A stretch of DNA of 64,000 nt from an uncultured Lentisphaerota bacterium (lineage in GTDB: Bacteria > Verrucomicrobiota > Lentisphaeria > Oligosphaerales > CAITYL01), in the NCBI GenBank assembly GCA_903921725.1, contig CAIXRA010000076.1:1-64000 (forward strand). Direction: 5' to 3'. The notes under the pieces are model-generated. The model was not told the origin of the DNA, ran no database searches, and saw only the letters and a list, made by a program, of their open reading frames with translations. This document shows, piece after piece, positions 39,791 through 48,304 of this stretch (position 1 is the stretch's first letter; the number at the start of each line of letters is the position of its first letter). The position numbers and the translations under genes were made by a program.

Positions 39791-42016
39791 ATGCGCCTTT
39801 TCACGCTACAAATCACCATGGGACTCCTGTGCTTGGCCGCCCTGGCGGCCATGCCGCTGCGCGCCGCCGCCGTCCAGACGCCCCCGCCCGCAGCGGAGAA
39901 ATATGTCGACAGCGGAGACTTTTCCGGATTGCAGGCGTCTCTGGCACAGTGGCTTCTGGCCGCGGAGGCGTCGGCTCCGGGAGCAACGCCCGAAATCAAG
40001 CTCGCCGGGCTCCTTTCCGACCGCGCCTACTGTCAGGCACTGGCCCAGCACGAACTGATCCGCCTCACCGGCGCCTCCGGCCTGGGGCGGCTCGCCGAGG
40101 AGAAATACGGCGCCTCCTTCCTCAAGACCTTCCTGTGGGACACGGCCTGGATGGAGATGTGGCTGGCCTCCGGCCCCGTTCCCTCCGGCACGCCGGAAGG
40201 ACTCGGATTTCTCCGCGACATCTGGGTGGCGGACCGCACGCCGGCCCGGACGCGGTACCGTGCGCTCGCCACGGCGACCGCCCTTGTCTTCTCCGCCGAA
40301 CCCACACGCAACCGCATGCAGGGCATGACGTACAACCCTTTCCGCCCGATCAGCCCCGTCAGCCGTTATTTCTTCTACCGCAACGCGCATGAGGCGGGTC
40401 GGCTGCACCCGATGTTCGACCGGCTGAAGAGCTGGGAGCTGCGCTTCGTCGTCGGCGGCAACCAGAGTCAGGAGGACGAAAGCCTGGAATGGCTGCTGAC
40501 AAACGTGAACATCCCGCTCTGGAAATACACCGACGCCTGCTGGATGGTCGAGTACCGCGGCGCCAATGCCTTCGGTGACACCGTCCAGGGGCCGCTGTTC
40601 TACATGCCGTGGTCGCGGAACATGAGCTCCGAGGAGAACGCCTTCCGCCACGGCGGCGTCTGCGGCTCCCTCTCCACTTTCGGCGCCACGGCGGCGCAGG
40701 CGCACGGCATCCCCGCCTACACCTGCGGCCAGCCGGGGCACTGCGCCTACGCGGTGCGCCTCGAACGCAAGAAATGGGCCGGCGGCTTCGGCGGCCCGGC
40801 CGGCGGCCCCCACAACTACTTCTGGGGTGGCAGCTACTATTACATCCTGCTGATGGAGGACGCCTTCTTCGACGACGCGGCCATCCTCCGCTCGGAACGC
40901 CACATCTGGCAGGCCAGCCTGCACGGCGAGAAGGATCGCAAAGCGGCATACGCCGCTTTCGAACTCTCCCTGCAGCAGTGCAAAACTAACTACCACGCCT
41001 GGGACGGGCTGATCGCCCTGCAACTGGGCGACCCGGACGCCACGGCCGCCCAGTGGCAGAAGACCGCCGAACAGCTTTTCGTCCGCCTCCGACAGCACAC
41101 CCGCCCCATGACCGACCTGCTGGCTAAATTTGAGGAAAAGAAGATCCTGGCCGGCATGAAAGACGTGGACAAGGTCAAATGGTTCACCGGCGTCCACCGT
41201 GCCATCGCCGCCACCACCGGCGAAATCAGCTGGGATTGGAACATGGAGGAGTACTTCCAGAGTCAGGCCCGCACGTTCAACGGCTCGCCCGCGCAGTGGG
41301 ACCTCTTCCGCAATGCCGTCGCCATCCACGCCGGCAGTGAACAGTTTCTGGGCAAGCTCCTGGCGTGGGGCGCCAAGGCCTGCGAGGTCTCCGGCGATCC
41401 GCGGCTCTACATCGCCGCCGCCGCTGCCGCCCTGCGCGACCGCGGAAGCTCCATGAAGGAGGATGCGATGCGCAAGACCGCCGCCAGTCTGGTGCTGGCC
41501 TCCGAGAAGGCGCGTTCCGCCGAAGCCTTCCAGGCCGCCAGCGACACCGCAAAGAAGTTCGCGCGGCCGGCGGACGAAGGGGTCAAGCTTGAACGCCCGG
41601 CAGGGCTTCGTCTCGTCTCCGGCGACGCCCTCCTCTACCTCAGCACCAGCAGCGGCTGGGATCAGCCGTGCTCGCACCGCGACGTGCTGCGCGAGACCGG
41701 CGGGCAATTCCACACGGACAAGGAAAAGGCCCCGTTCGCCGTCGTCCAGCTCAAGAACGCCGTGACGCTTTCCGGCATTCTGATTGTGAACATGCCGGGG
41801 AACCAGGAGCGCGCCAACCCGCTGAAGGTCTACACCTCCACCGACGGCGCCACATGGATGCCGCTTTGGGAAAGTTCGGAAGTCCGCCGCCAGTGGTACA
41901 TCCCGCTTTCCGGAAAGCATGTGCAGGCCAAGTGGGTCAAGGTCGAGTCGCCGCATGACGCCGAACCGAACTTCCTGCACCTCCGCAACATCTGCGTCTA
42001 CGGGGAGGCCCGCTGA
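39791..42016 (+). CDS. Secreted transglutaminase-like protein with discoidin-like C-terminus
   Basis: The 741-residue protein has a signal peptide (about 1-27), an all-helical region, and a transglutaminase-core-like segment near 290-330. There HGGVCGSLSTFGATAA carries the candidate nucleophile Cys, and PGHCAYAVR the His. A helical part follows (about 375-590). The C-terminal 130 residues (SGDALLYLSTSSGWD onward, VKVYTSTDGATW-like strand) look like a discoidin/CBM32 module. Large secreted transglutaminase-like proteins of this kind are common in Planctomycetes and Verrucomicrobia, without known function. The next gene starts at the base after its stop. Confidence 0.75.
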   Translation: MRLFTLQITMGLLCLAALAAMPLRAAAVQTPPPAAEKYVDSGDFSGLQASLAQWLLAAEASAPGATPEIKLAGLLSDRAYCQALAQHELIRLTGASGLGRLAEEKYGASFLKTFLWDTAWMEMWLASGPVPSGTPEGLGFLRDIWVADRTPARTRYRALATATALVFSAEPTRNRMQGMTYNPFRPISPVSRYFFYRNAHEAGRLHPMFDRLKSWELRFVVGGNQSQEDESLEWLLTNVNIPLWKYTDACWMVEYRGANAFGDTVQGPLFYMPWSRNMSSEENAFRHGGVCGSLSTFGATAAQAHGIPAYTCGQPGHCAYAVRLERKKWAGGFGGPAGGPHNYFWGGSYYYILLMEDAFFDDAAILRSERHIWQASLHGEKDRKAAYAAFELSLQQCKTNYHAWDGLIALQLGDPDATAAQWQKTAEQLFVRLRQHTRPMTDLLAKFEEKKILAGMKDVDKVKWFTGVHRAIAATTGEISWDWNMEEYFQSQARTFNGSPAQWDLFRNAVAIHAGSEQFLGKLLAWGAKACEVSGDPRLYIAAAAAALRDRGSSMKEDAMRKTAASLVLASEKARSAEAFQAASDTAKKFARPADEGVKLERPAGLRLVSGDALLYLSTSSGWDQPCSHRDVLRETGGQFHTDKEKAPFAVVQLKNAVTLSGILIVNMPGNQERANPLKVYTSTDGATWMPLWESSEVRRQWYIPLSGKHVQAKWVKVESPHDAEPNFLHLRNICVYGEAR

Positions 42017-43300
42017 ATGAAACCCGCCGCCGCCATGCTCGCCGCCCTTCTTCTTGCCGCCGGAACCCCCGCATACCGCGCGGAGACGCCGGCCGCCACA
42101 CCGGCAAAAGCCGCCGCCATCGCATGGCAGCCGCATTTCGAGGCGGCGCTGGATGAGTCGAAGGTATCCGGAAAAGACATCTTCATCTTCATCACCGGCA
42201 GTGACTGGTGCAAGCCCGGCGTCCGCTTCAAGACGCAGGTGCTGGATTCCACCGCGTTCCGCCAGGCCGCGGGCAACCGTTTCACCTTTGCCGTGATCGA
42301 CCATCCGGACGTGATGACGGACGCACGCCGGGAGGCGGAAAAGAAGAATGCCAAGTTCACGCTTTGGACCAACTGCTACCCCGCCGTGGCGCTGGCCGAC
42401 CCCTCGGGCCGTGTCTACGGCCGCATCGCCTGCGCCAAGGAAACCAAGCCGGCCGCGTTCCTCCAGAAAGTCGCCAGACTCCAGGCCGTCAAGGCCGCCC
42501 GTGACACGGAATGGGAGCTGGCGGAGAAGTCGCAAGGAGTCGAACGCGCCACCCATTTCGGCAAGGGGCTGGATGCCCTGGATGAGGATCTCGCCCGCCA
42601 GAAGGAGTACCAGCCCATCCGGGAAAAGATCAAGAAGGCCGATCCGGAAGACAAGAGCGGCTACACGGCACGCTATGCATTCAACCTGAATTCGATCATG
42701 GAAGGGCAGGTTTGGCGCCTCGCCGGGGAAAAGAAATTCGAGGAGGCGGAGACCGATCTCGACCGCCAGCTCACGAACCGCTGCCTTACCGTCACCCAGC
42801 GCCAGGGGTTGACGGCCGCCAAGTTCGCCCTCTATCAGCGTTGGGAGCGCAAAGAGGACGCCCTGGCGCAGCTTAAGAAAATCATCGAACTCGCCCCGGC
42901 CTCCGACATGGCCGCCGGCGCCAAGGGCTATCTGGACTTCCTTCAGTCGGCGCCCGTCCCCGTCACCGACCGCTGGGACGGTTCCATCTGCGGCGAACGC
43001 GCCGTCTGGCTGATCAACGTCACCGGTACCCTCTCGCAGCCCGGCACCTACAAACTATGCTTCACCCAGAAAGCGGGGGGCGATAAGCTCACCATCAGCG
43101 AGGCCGTCCTCCTGTGCGGCGACACGGAACTCGCGGCGGACCGGCATGAGGGGCGCGCCGACAACTCCAGCGGTTCCTATCTCCTGGAGGTGAAGGAAGT
43201 GCCCGCAGGCGGCAAACTGACCATCCGCGTCACGAGCCGTTGCGGAGGCTGGCATAATTCCAGCGGCGAGATCACCATCTCCAAAGTAGCCTTCGAGTAA
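42017..43300 (+). CDS. Secreted thioredoxin-like protein with TPR-like and C-terminal beta domain
   Basis: The 427-residue protein has a signal peptide (about 1-21) and a thioredoxin-like fold at about 35-155. GSDWCKPGVRF occupies the active-site position, but only one Cys remains of the usual CxxC, so disulfide exchange in the normal way is doubtful. Helical repeats cover about 160-315, and a beta-rich domain (about 325-425) with SSGSYLLEVKEV ends the protein. Its ATG directly abuts the upstream TGA, which argues for tight coupling with the transglutaminase-like gene. Function is unknown. Confidence 0.75.
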   Translation: MKPAAAMLAALLLAAGTPAYRAETPAATPAKAAAIAWQPHFEAALDESKVSGKDIFIFITGSDWCKPGVRFKTQVLDSTAFRQAAGNRFTFAVIDHPDVMTDARREAEKKNAKFTLWTNCYPAVALADPSGRVYGRIACAKETKPAAFLQKVARLQAVKAARDTEWELAEKSQGVERATHFGKGLDALDEDLARQKEYQPIREKIKKADPEDKSGYTARYAFNLNSIMEGQVWRLAGEKKFEEAETDLDRQLTNRCLTVTQRQGLTAAKFALYQRWERKEDALAQLKKIIELAPASDMAAGAKGYLDFLQSAPVPVTDRWDGSICGERAVWLINVTGTLSQPGTYKLCFTQKAGGDKLTISEAVLLCGDTELAADRHEGRADNSSGSYLLEVKEVPAGGKLTIRVTSRCGGWHNSSGEITISKVAFE

Positions 43301-43310
43301 GGCCCGGTGC

Positions 43311-43326
43311 GTTGCCGCACGGCAAC
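43311..43326. other. Perfect 6-bp hairpin between convergent genes
   Basis: GTTGCC and GGCAAC surround a GCAC loop, 11 bases after the plus-strand stop. No T-run follows, so it is at best a weak terminator or an mRNA 3'-end stabiliser. Confidence 0.4.
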
Positions 43327-43379
43327 GTGAAGGTGATGCGCCACGCTTCATGTGCCGACTCGCGTCTATTTGCGGCTGG

Positions 43380-43868
43380 TCAGCGGGCGGCGACGGCGTC
43401 CGGACTGAACACGGTCTGGCGCAGCGCCTCATAAAGGACGATGGAGGCGGCGTTGGCCAGGTTGTGGCTGCGCGCGTGCGCCCCGGGCATGGGGATGACG
43501 TAAAGCCCGTCGCCGTAGCGTTCGTAGAAGGCGTCGGGCAGGCCATGGCCTTCGTTGCCGAACACCAGAAAATCGCCCGGCCGGAATTTGAACCCGTACA
43601 GCGAACGCCCGCCCTTCGTGCTGGCGAACAGCATCCGCTCCGGCTTGGCGTCCGCCAGGAACGCATCCCAGTCTTCGTGGACGCGCAGGTCGAGGTGCGG
43701 CCAGTAGTCGAGCCCCGCCCGCCGCACGCTCGCCTCATCCAGCAGAAACCCCAGCGGCTTGACCAGGTGCAGCCGCGCGCCAGTACAGACGCACAGCCGC
43801 CCGATCGTCCCCGTGTTCTGCGGGATCTCCGGCGCGACCAAAACAACATGAAAGCAGGGTTGGTTCAT
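43380..43868 (-). CDS. trmL: tRNA (cytidine/uridine-34 2'-O)-methyltransferase
   Basis: TrmL methylates the ribose of the wobble base in certain leucine tRNAs. The 162-residue SPOUT-fold protein opens HVVLVAPEIPQNTGTIGR and carries the knot motifs LVFGNEGHGLP and VIPMPGAHARSHNLANAASI. The family usually ends shortly after, as here. In E. coli the enzyme prefers tRNA already modified at A37 by the MiaA pathway; miaA lies about 11 kb away. Confidence 0.94.
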   Translation of the reverse strand: MNQPCFHVVLVAPEIPQNTGTIGRLCVCTGARLHLVKPLGFLLDEASVRRAGLDYWPHLDLRVHEDWDAFLADAKPERMLFASTKGGRSLYGFKFRPGDFLVFGNEGHGLPDAFYERYGDGLYVIPMPGAHARSHNLANAASIVLYEALRQTVFSPDAVAAR

Positions 43869-43964
43869 GCGAACACCATCAAAATCGGGGAGATGCCGTT
43901 CTCGCCTCTCTCCAAGCCCCTCTGGAGAGTAGCACTGCCACGGGTTATTTTTAATCTCAAGGGT

Positions 43965-43977
43965 TGCGGACTCCGCA
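43965..43977. repeat. 13-bp near-palindrome, copy in the argH-trmL gap
   Basis: This exact copy is followed 53 bases on by a one-mismatch copy (44018-44030). The gap 43869-44115 also has a CACCC/GGGTG hairpin near 44068-44080 and a run of ten G at about 44085-44094. I see no gene here. Confidence 0.75.
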
Positions 43978-44115
43978 GGCGGATATGGCGTAAAGATTGA
44001 TGCACGGTTGAGATGCCTGCGGACTCCGCTACTTTGGTGTTAAAAAAGAAAGCCGTGCATCTGGCACCCTCCGGGTGGTTTCAGGGGGGGGGGGCGAGGA
44101 CGGCTCCCCCTGATT

Positions 44116-45492
44116 CTATGGGGTTTTCAGCGCTTTCTGCCAGAAGGCAACCTGTTTTTTTACCTGGGACGGCGCGGTGCCGCCGAGGGTGGTGCGCGCC
44201 TCCACGCTGCGGCGCGGGTCGAACATCTTCAGGCATTCCGGTTTGGCCGCGGGGATTGCCGCGCGCATCTGCTTGAGCGTCGCCTGGTCGAGGCCGATGC
44301 CGCGTTTCTTGCAGTCGCCGACGAAGCGGCCGACCATGTGGTGCGCGTCGCGGAACGGCACGCCCTGACAGACCAGCCACTCGGCCAGATCGGTCGCCAT
44401 CAGCGCGGGGTCCGCGGCGGCGGCGGCCATGTTTTTGCCGTTGACTTTCGCCCCGGCCATCATCGGCGCGAGCGTGGCGAGGATGAGCTTGACGGTGTCG
44501 ATGGCGTCGAACAGTCCCTGCTTGTCCTCCTGCATGTCGCGGTTGTAGGTCAGCGGCAGCCCCTTGAGCGTGGTGAGCATGGCGATGAGGTGGCCGTAGA
44601 CGCGCCCCGTCTTGCCGCGGGTCAGCTCCGCCACGTCCGGGTTCTTCTTCTGCGGCATCAGGCTGGAGCCGGTGCAGAAGGCGTCGTCCAGTTCGATGAA
44701 GGTGAACTCCTGCGAACTCCACAGGATCAGATCCTCGGCCAGACGGGAGGTATGCATGGCGATGAGCGCCAGCGCGGAGAGGAATTCGACGACGTAGTCG
44801 CGGTCGGCCACGGCGTCCATGCTGTTGCGCAGCGCGCCCTTGAACCTCAGCTCCCGCGCGACGAATTCGCGGTCCAGCGGCAGCGTCGAGCCGGCGATCG
44901 CGCCCGCGCCCAGCGGCAGCCAGTCCAGGCGCTCACGGCAGTCGGCCAGGCGCGAGCGGTCGCGCTCCAGCATCTCCACATAGGCGAGCAGATGATGCGC
45001 GAAGACGACCGGCTGCGCGTGCTGCAGGTGCGTGAACCCCGGCAGGATCGTCCCCGTATGCTTCGCGGCGAGCGCCACCAGCGATTTCTGGAGGCCGCGC
45101 GCCAGCTCCCGGACCTCGTCCGCCTCGGCGCGCAGATAGAGCCGCTCGTCCGTCGCCACCTGATCGTTCCGGCTGCGTCCGGTGTGCACCTTGGCGCCGA
45201 CCGGCCCGAGTTTTTCGATCAACGCGGCCTCGATGTTCATGTGGATGTCCTCCAGGGACTCCTTGAATTCGAACTCGCCCCTGTCGATCCGCGCCTTGAT
45301 CCGGTCAAGCTCCCTGCGGATGGCCTCGGCCTCCGCCTTGGCGATGATGCCGACCTTCGCCAGCATCTTCACGTGCGCCTGGCTGCCGCGGATGTCGTGC
45401 GGATAGAGCCGCCGGTCATACGAAATGGATTCCGTGAACTTCGCGACCAGCGCGTCCGTCCCCTTTTCAAATCTTCCGCCCCACATGGCCAT
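44116..45492 (-). CDS. argH: Argininosuccinate lyase
   Basis: ArgH splits argininosuccinate to arginine and fumarate, the last step of arginine synthesis. The 458-residue protein is of normal length and has the superfamily signature GSSLMPQKKNPD with the catalytic Ser (about 280). HTGRSRNDQV and THLQHAQPV are the other conserved regions. ATG 45492 has AAGGAG eight bases upstream. With carA and carB in the window it covers two steps of the pathway, though the genes are 40 kb apart. The leader shares about 20 bases with that of the 26673-27044 gene. Confidence 0.96.
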   Translation of the reverse strand: MAMWGGRFEKGTDALVAKFTESISYDRRLYPHDIRGSQAHVKMLAKVGIIAKAEAEAIRRELDRIKARIDRGEFEFKESLEDIHMNIEAALIEKLGPVGAKVHTGRSRNDQVATDERLYLRAEADEVRELARGLQKSLVALAAKHTGTILPGFTHLQHAQPVVFAHHLLAYVEMLERDRSRLADCRERLDWLPLGAGAIAGSTLPLDREFVARELRFKGALRNSMDAVADRDYVVEFLSALALIAMHTSRLAEDLILWSSQEFTFIELDDAFCTGSSLMPQKKNPDVAELTRGKTGRVYGHLIAMLTTLKGLPLTYNRDMQEDKQGLFDAIDTVKLILATLAPMMAGAKVNGKNMAAAAADPALMATDLAEWLVCQGVPFRDAHHMVGRFVGDCKKRGIGLDQATLKQMRAAIPAAKPECLKMFDPRRSVEARTTLGGTAPSQVKKQVAFWQKALKTP

Positions 45493-45559
45493 GGCCTGGA
45501 CTCCTTGTTGGAAAACCTGAAGTATAAACGTTGAACGCCAAATGCCGAATGCCGCCGCC

Positions 45560-46309
45560 TTACCCTGCCTCCCGGCTCCCCGCCGGCGCATCGTCCAGCT
45601 GCGATGCGATGCACCCCAAAATTTCGGCGGCGGCGGTGGCGATGTGGTCGGGGCCGAACCCGGCCTGCACCAGTTCCCGGTAGAAGGAGACGGCGAGCTG
45701 ACGGACCACCCGGTTCGGATTCTTGAGCGACTCGACCATCAGGTGTTCCGTGGCGTCCATCGCGCCGGACTCCAAGCTGTCGGCCGCGACCAGTTCGTGC
45801 GCCCGGTGCCGGAAATCCTGCTGGAGGCAGTCGTAGACCTTGGCGTTCTCAATCACCAGCGAAGCGAAGCTCGCAATGACTTCGAAAAGCTTGCGGCTGA
45901 CTTCGTCGAAGCCGAACTTGCCGGAGTTCGCCTTGCCGGTGAGCAGCAGGCCGATTACTTCGCCCTTCACGCGCAGCGGCGTCGCCAGGATTGGAAAACC
46001 GATGCCGGCGACGCGGGCGTCGAGCGAGCCGATCTGGCGGGTGCGGAGGATGCGCCAGAGGATGCTCTGCAGCTTCATGTCCACCCCCAGCGGCTGGCCG
46101 GTCTGGACCTGTTCGTTTTCAACGCCGACGCAGGTGCGGACCAGAAGCCGCCGCCGATCCTCGTCGCGCAACAGGATGACGGTCTGCTGCGTCTCCATGA
46201 GCGTGCCGGTCATTTCCGTGATGCGGTCAAGGCTGGCCGCCATCCCCTCGGGCGTGCTCAGTGTGTCGGTGAGCATCGTCAGGACCCGCAGACTGGTTGC
46301 AAAATCCAT
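45560..46309 (-). CDS. GAF-domain protein
   Basis: The 249-residue cytosolic protein has a helical N-terminus and one GAF domain at about 22-160 (QTVILLRDEDRRRLLVRTC, LATPLRVKGEVIGLLL). A helical C-terminus (about 170-240) follows. No kinase, cyclase or DNA-binding output domain is attached, so it must act through a partner or as an independent sensor. GGAGG precedes the ATG. A palindromic repeat cluster lies upstream. Confidence 0.82.
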   Translation of the reverse strand: MDFATSLRVLTMLTDTLSTPEGMAASLDRITEMTGTLMETQQTVILLRDEDRRRLLVRTCVGVENEQVQTGQPLGVDMKLQSILWRILRTRQIGSLDARVAGIGFPILATPLRVKGEVIGLLLTGKANSGKFGFDEVSRKLFEVIASFASLVIENAKVYDCLQQDFRHRAHELVAADSLESGAMDATEHLMVESLKNPNRVVRQLAVSFYRELVQAGFGPDHIATAAAEILGCIASQLDDAPAGSREAG

Positions 46310-46459
46310 GGCCGCACCCTCCCGCTAAAGCTGCATCATGAACGCCCAACGCTCCGCGTTGAACGCTTCAGTATTCAAGGTGGTTGTATCGTTGGATGTT
46401 GAACATTGAGCGGTGCGCGTTCCTTTGCGCCGCATGCCGTCCGTTCGCGATTCGTTGTG

Positions 46460-46541
46460 CAACCCCTTCAGGGTTGAAATCATTATTGCTTCTTTTTCCT
46501 GGGGCGTTGCCCCAGGCTATGATGTGATGCCCCGTTGGGGC
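46460..46541. repeat. Cluster of three short hairpins (REP-like)
   Basis: Three inverted repeats follow one another: CAACCC/GGGTTG (46460-46476), CCTGGGGC/GCCCCAGG (46498-46516) and GCCCC/GGGGC (46529-46541). They lie between holA and the GAF gene. The wider gap 46310-46597 also has a degenerate stretch (about 46376-46410) resembling 57330-57390, sharing CAAGGTGGTTGT. I see no gene here. Confidence 0.75.
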
Positions 46542-46597
46542 GGCTTGCGAAAAAGCGTTGATCGTTGCACGTCGAGCATTTTGTGAATGGCCACCCC

Positions 46598-47719
46598 TCA
46601 GCCCTTCCCGACAAGCCGCACCACCAAATCCTCCAGCAGCACCTGCTTGTTGGAGGCGCCGCCGGTGACGCACTTCTGGTACGCGTCGCGCAACAGCGGA
46701 ATCGCCCGCACCAGCTCCGTCCCGGAATAGCGCTGCGCCATCGGGTACATCTTCTGGAGCCGGAACGGATGGAACGTGACAAACTCAAAGCCTCGCCGCA
46801 GCGCCTCCGCCCTCGCCTCGCCGGAGAGCGACTCCGCGCAGCGCTTGAGGACTTCCGCCGAATGCACCTCCCGGTGCTCCTGCAGGAAGACGCGGATCTG
46901 GAGCAGTGACCGGAACTGGCCGTGGAGTCCGCGCAGCAGCGGGAGCACGGCCGCCTCTGGATCCTTTTCCCGTTCCAGGGCCGCCTGCAGCTCGCCCCAG
47001 ACGGCGGGGAGGCTGCGCTGGCCGACCGCTTCCTGAAGTGCGAAGGCCGCCACCTCGCCGCCCTCGCCGCGGCACAGCATCAGCACGTCGGACGCGGAGA
47101 CGGTTTTCCGCTCGCCGGCATGGCACGCGAGTTTCTCCAGTTCGCCGTCGAGCCGAAGCGTGTCCACGCCCAGGGCATCGACGAGGCATTCGACGGCCTC
47201 GCTCTCCAGCACGACCCCTTTTTCCTTGGCGCGGGTGCGGATGAGGCCGGCCATCGCCGCCTGCCAGTTGCGGTCTTTCGGATCCGGTTTCTGACAGAGC
47301 TTGACCTGGCCGCCGGCCTGGCGGAAGGCGTCGCCGAATGTTTTTTCCGCGCCGGGTCCGCTGACGACCAGCCGGATGCCCGGCGGCAGCCCGGCGGAGA
47401 CAACCTCCGCCAGCCGGGCCGGCGCCTGCGCATCGGCCGACTTCGCCGCCCCTTTTTTCCCGACCTCCATTGCGAAGCCCGATGTCTTGTGAAGCCAGAC
47501 GGTCTTGTGTTCCAAAAGGAACGGTGGCGCGAGCAGCGCGGCAATCGTCTGCTGCAACAGTTCGCCGGAGGCGAGGTCGTCGCGCTCACGGAACGCCTCC
47601 AGCGCGCCCGGTTCCGGATCGGCGCCCGCCAGCCGGGCCACCAGCGCCTTCGCCTCGGCCTCAATGGCGGCCTCATCGTTGCCGGCCACAAGAAAAATTG
47701 CGGTTTCAGGAGCGCCCAT
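46598..47719 (-). CDS. holA: DNA polymerase III delta subunit
   Basis: HolA opens the sliding clamp as part of the clamp loader. The 373-residue protein has the family's arrangement: an N-terminal AAA-like domain without a functional P-loop (IFLVAGNDEAAIEAEA, then LLEHKTVWLH), the middle helical domain and the C-terminal collar domain (LLRGLHGQFRSLLQIR, then YSGTELVRAIPLLRDAYQKC). The last 20 residues include LLEDLVVRL, as is typical. A TTG 13 codons upstream is possible but less likely. Sequence divergence is large in this family, so confidence comes from the overall pattern. Confidence 0.87.
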   Translation of the reverse strand: MGAPETAIFLVAGNDEAAIEAEAKALVARLAGADPEPGALEAFRERDDLASGELLQQTIAALLAPPFLLEHKTVWLHKTSGFAMEVGKKGAAKSADAQAPARLAEVVSAGLPPGIRLVVSGPGAEKTFGDAFRQAGGQVKLCQKPDPKDRNWQAAMAGLIRTRAKEKGVVLESEAVECLVDALGVDTLRLDGELEKLACHAGERKTVSASDVLMLCRGEGGEVAAFALQEAVGQRSLPAVWGELQAALEREKDPEAAVLPLLRGLHGQFRSLLQIRVFLQEHREVHSAEVLKRCAESLSGEARAEALRRGFEFVTFHPFRLQKMYPMAQRYSGTELVRAIPLLRDAYQKCVTGGASNKQVLLEDLVVRLVGKG

Positions 47720-47773
47720 GAGATTGTTTTCCGGTTGCGGGATGAGGCTCGGCGGCAATTGAAAAAAGCGGTG

Positions 47774-48283
47774 TCACCCGCCGCCCAGAAAGCCGTTCAC
47801 GGCGAGGAACATCACGGCCAGTCCGAGAGCCGACGCCAGCGAGGCGCCGCGGTCAAGCCAAAGATACCAAGCGGGCAGCTTCCGCAGCTGCTCGAAGATG
47901 TCCGCAACGCCATTGCGCCGCCGCCGGACAAACCACATGTCCAGCATCAAAAGGAGAAAGGTTTTCAGCAGCAGCGCACCGGCCAGCCAGGGCAGCATCC
48001 GGAGCCGCAGGAAATAGGCCAGCGTCGCCACCTCCGCCAGCGAGACGGCCAGCTCCAGCATGCCCAGCCGCGCAACGCGCCGGAGGAATGCCGCCTCGAC
48101 ATCCCCGGACGGCGTGGCGTCACCGCGCACCACGCGCCCCGCCCGCTGCAGAAGGTCCGCGTCGGCACCTGCCACGGCGGCGCACAGCGGATCGCCCAGA
48201 AGGGCGGCGCGCAGTGAATAAAGGGTCAGCAACCAAACGATGACGCTGAGCCCCAAGACCGGAATGTCCGTCGGCGAAGCCAT
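47774..48283 (-). CDS. Small integral membrane protein of unknown function
   Basis: The 169-residue protein has about four hydrophobic helices (about 9-28, 73-95, 98-118 and 146-166) with a basic loop (WFVRRRRN) before the last one. No motif is recognised. It sits 21 bp before the FtsQ-like gene's end and 54 bp upstream of holA on the same strand, so it is probably co-transcribed with both. Confidence 0.65.
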   Translation of the reverse strand: MASPTDIPVLGLSVIVWLLTLYSLRAALLGDPLCAAVAGADADLLQRAGRVVRGDATPSGDVEAAFLRRVARLGMLELAVSLAEVATLAYFLRLRMLPWLAGALLLKTFLLLMLDMWFVRRRRNGVADIFEQLRKLPAWYLWLDRGASLASALGLAVMFLAVNGFLGGG

Positions 48284-48304
48284 GTTGAGAGACCATCCTG
48301 TTCG

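Noticed and set aside
44085-44094. Run of ten G as a phase-variation tract
   Set aside because: It lies in the gap downstream of argH, not in a coding region or a recognisable promoter.
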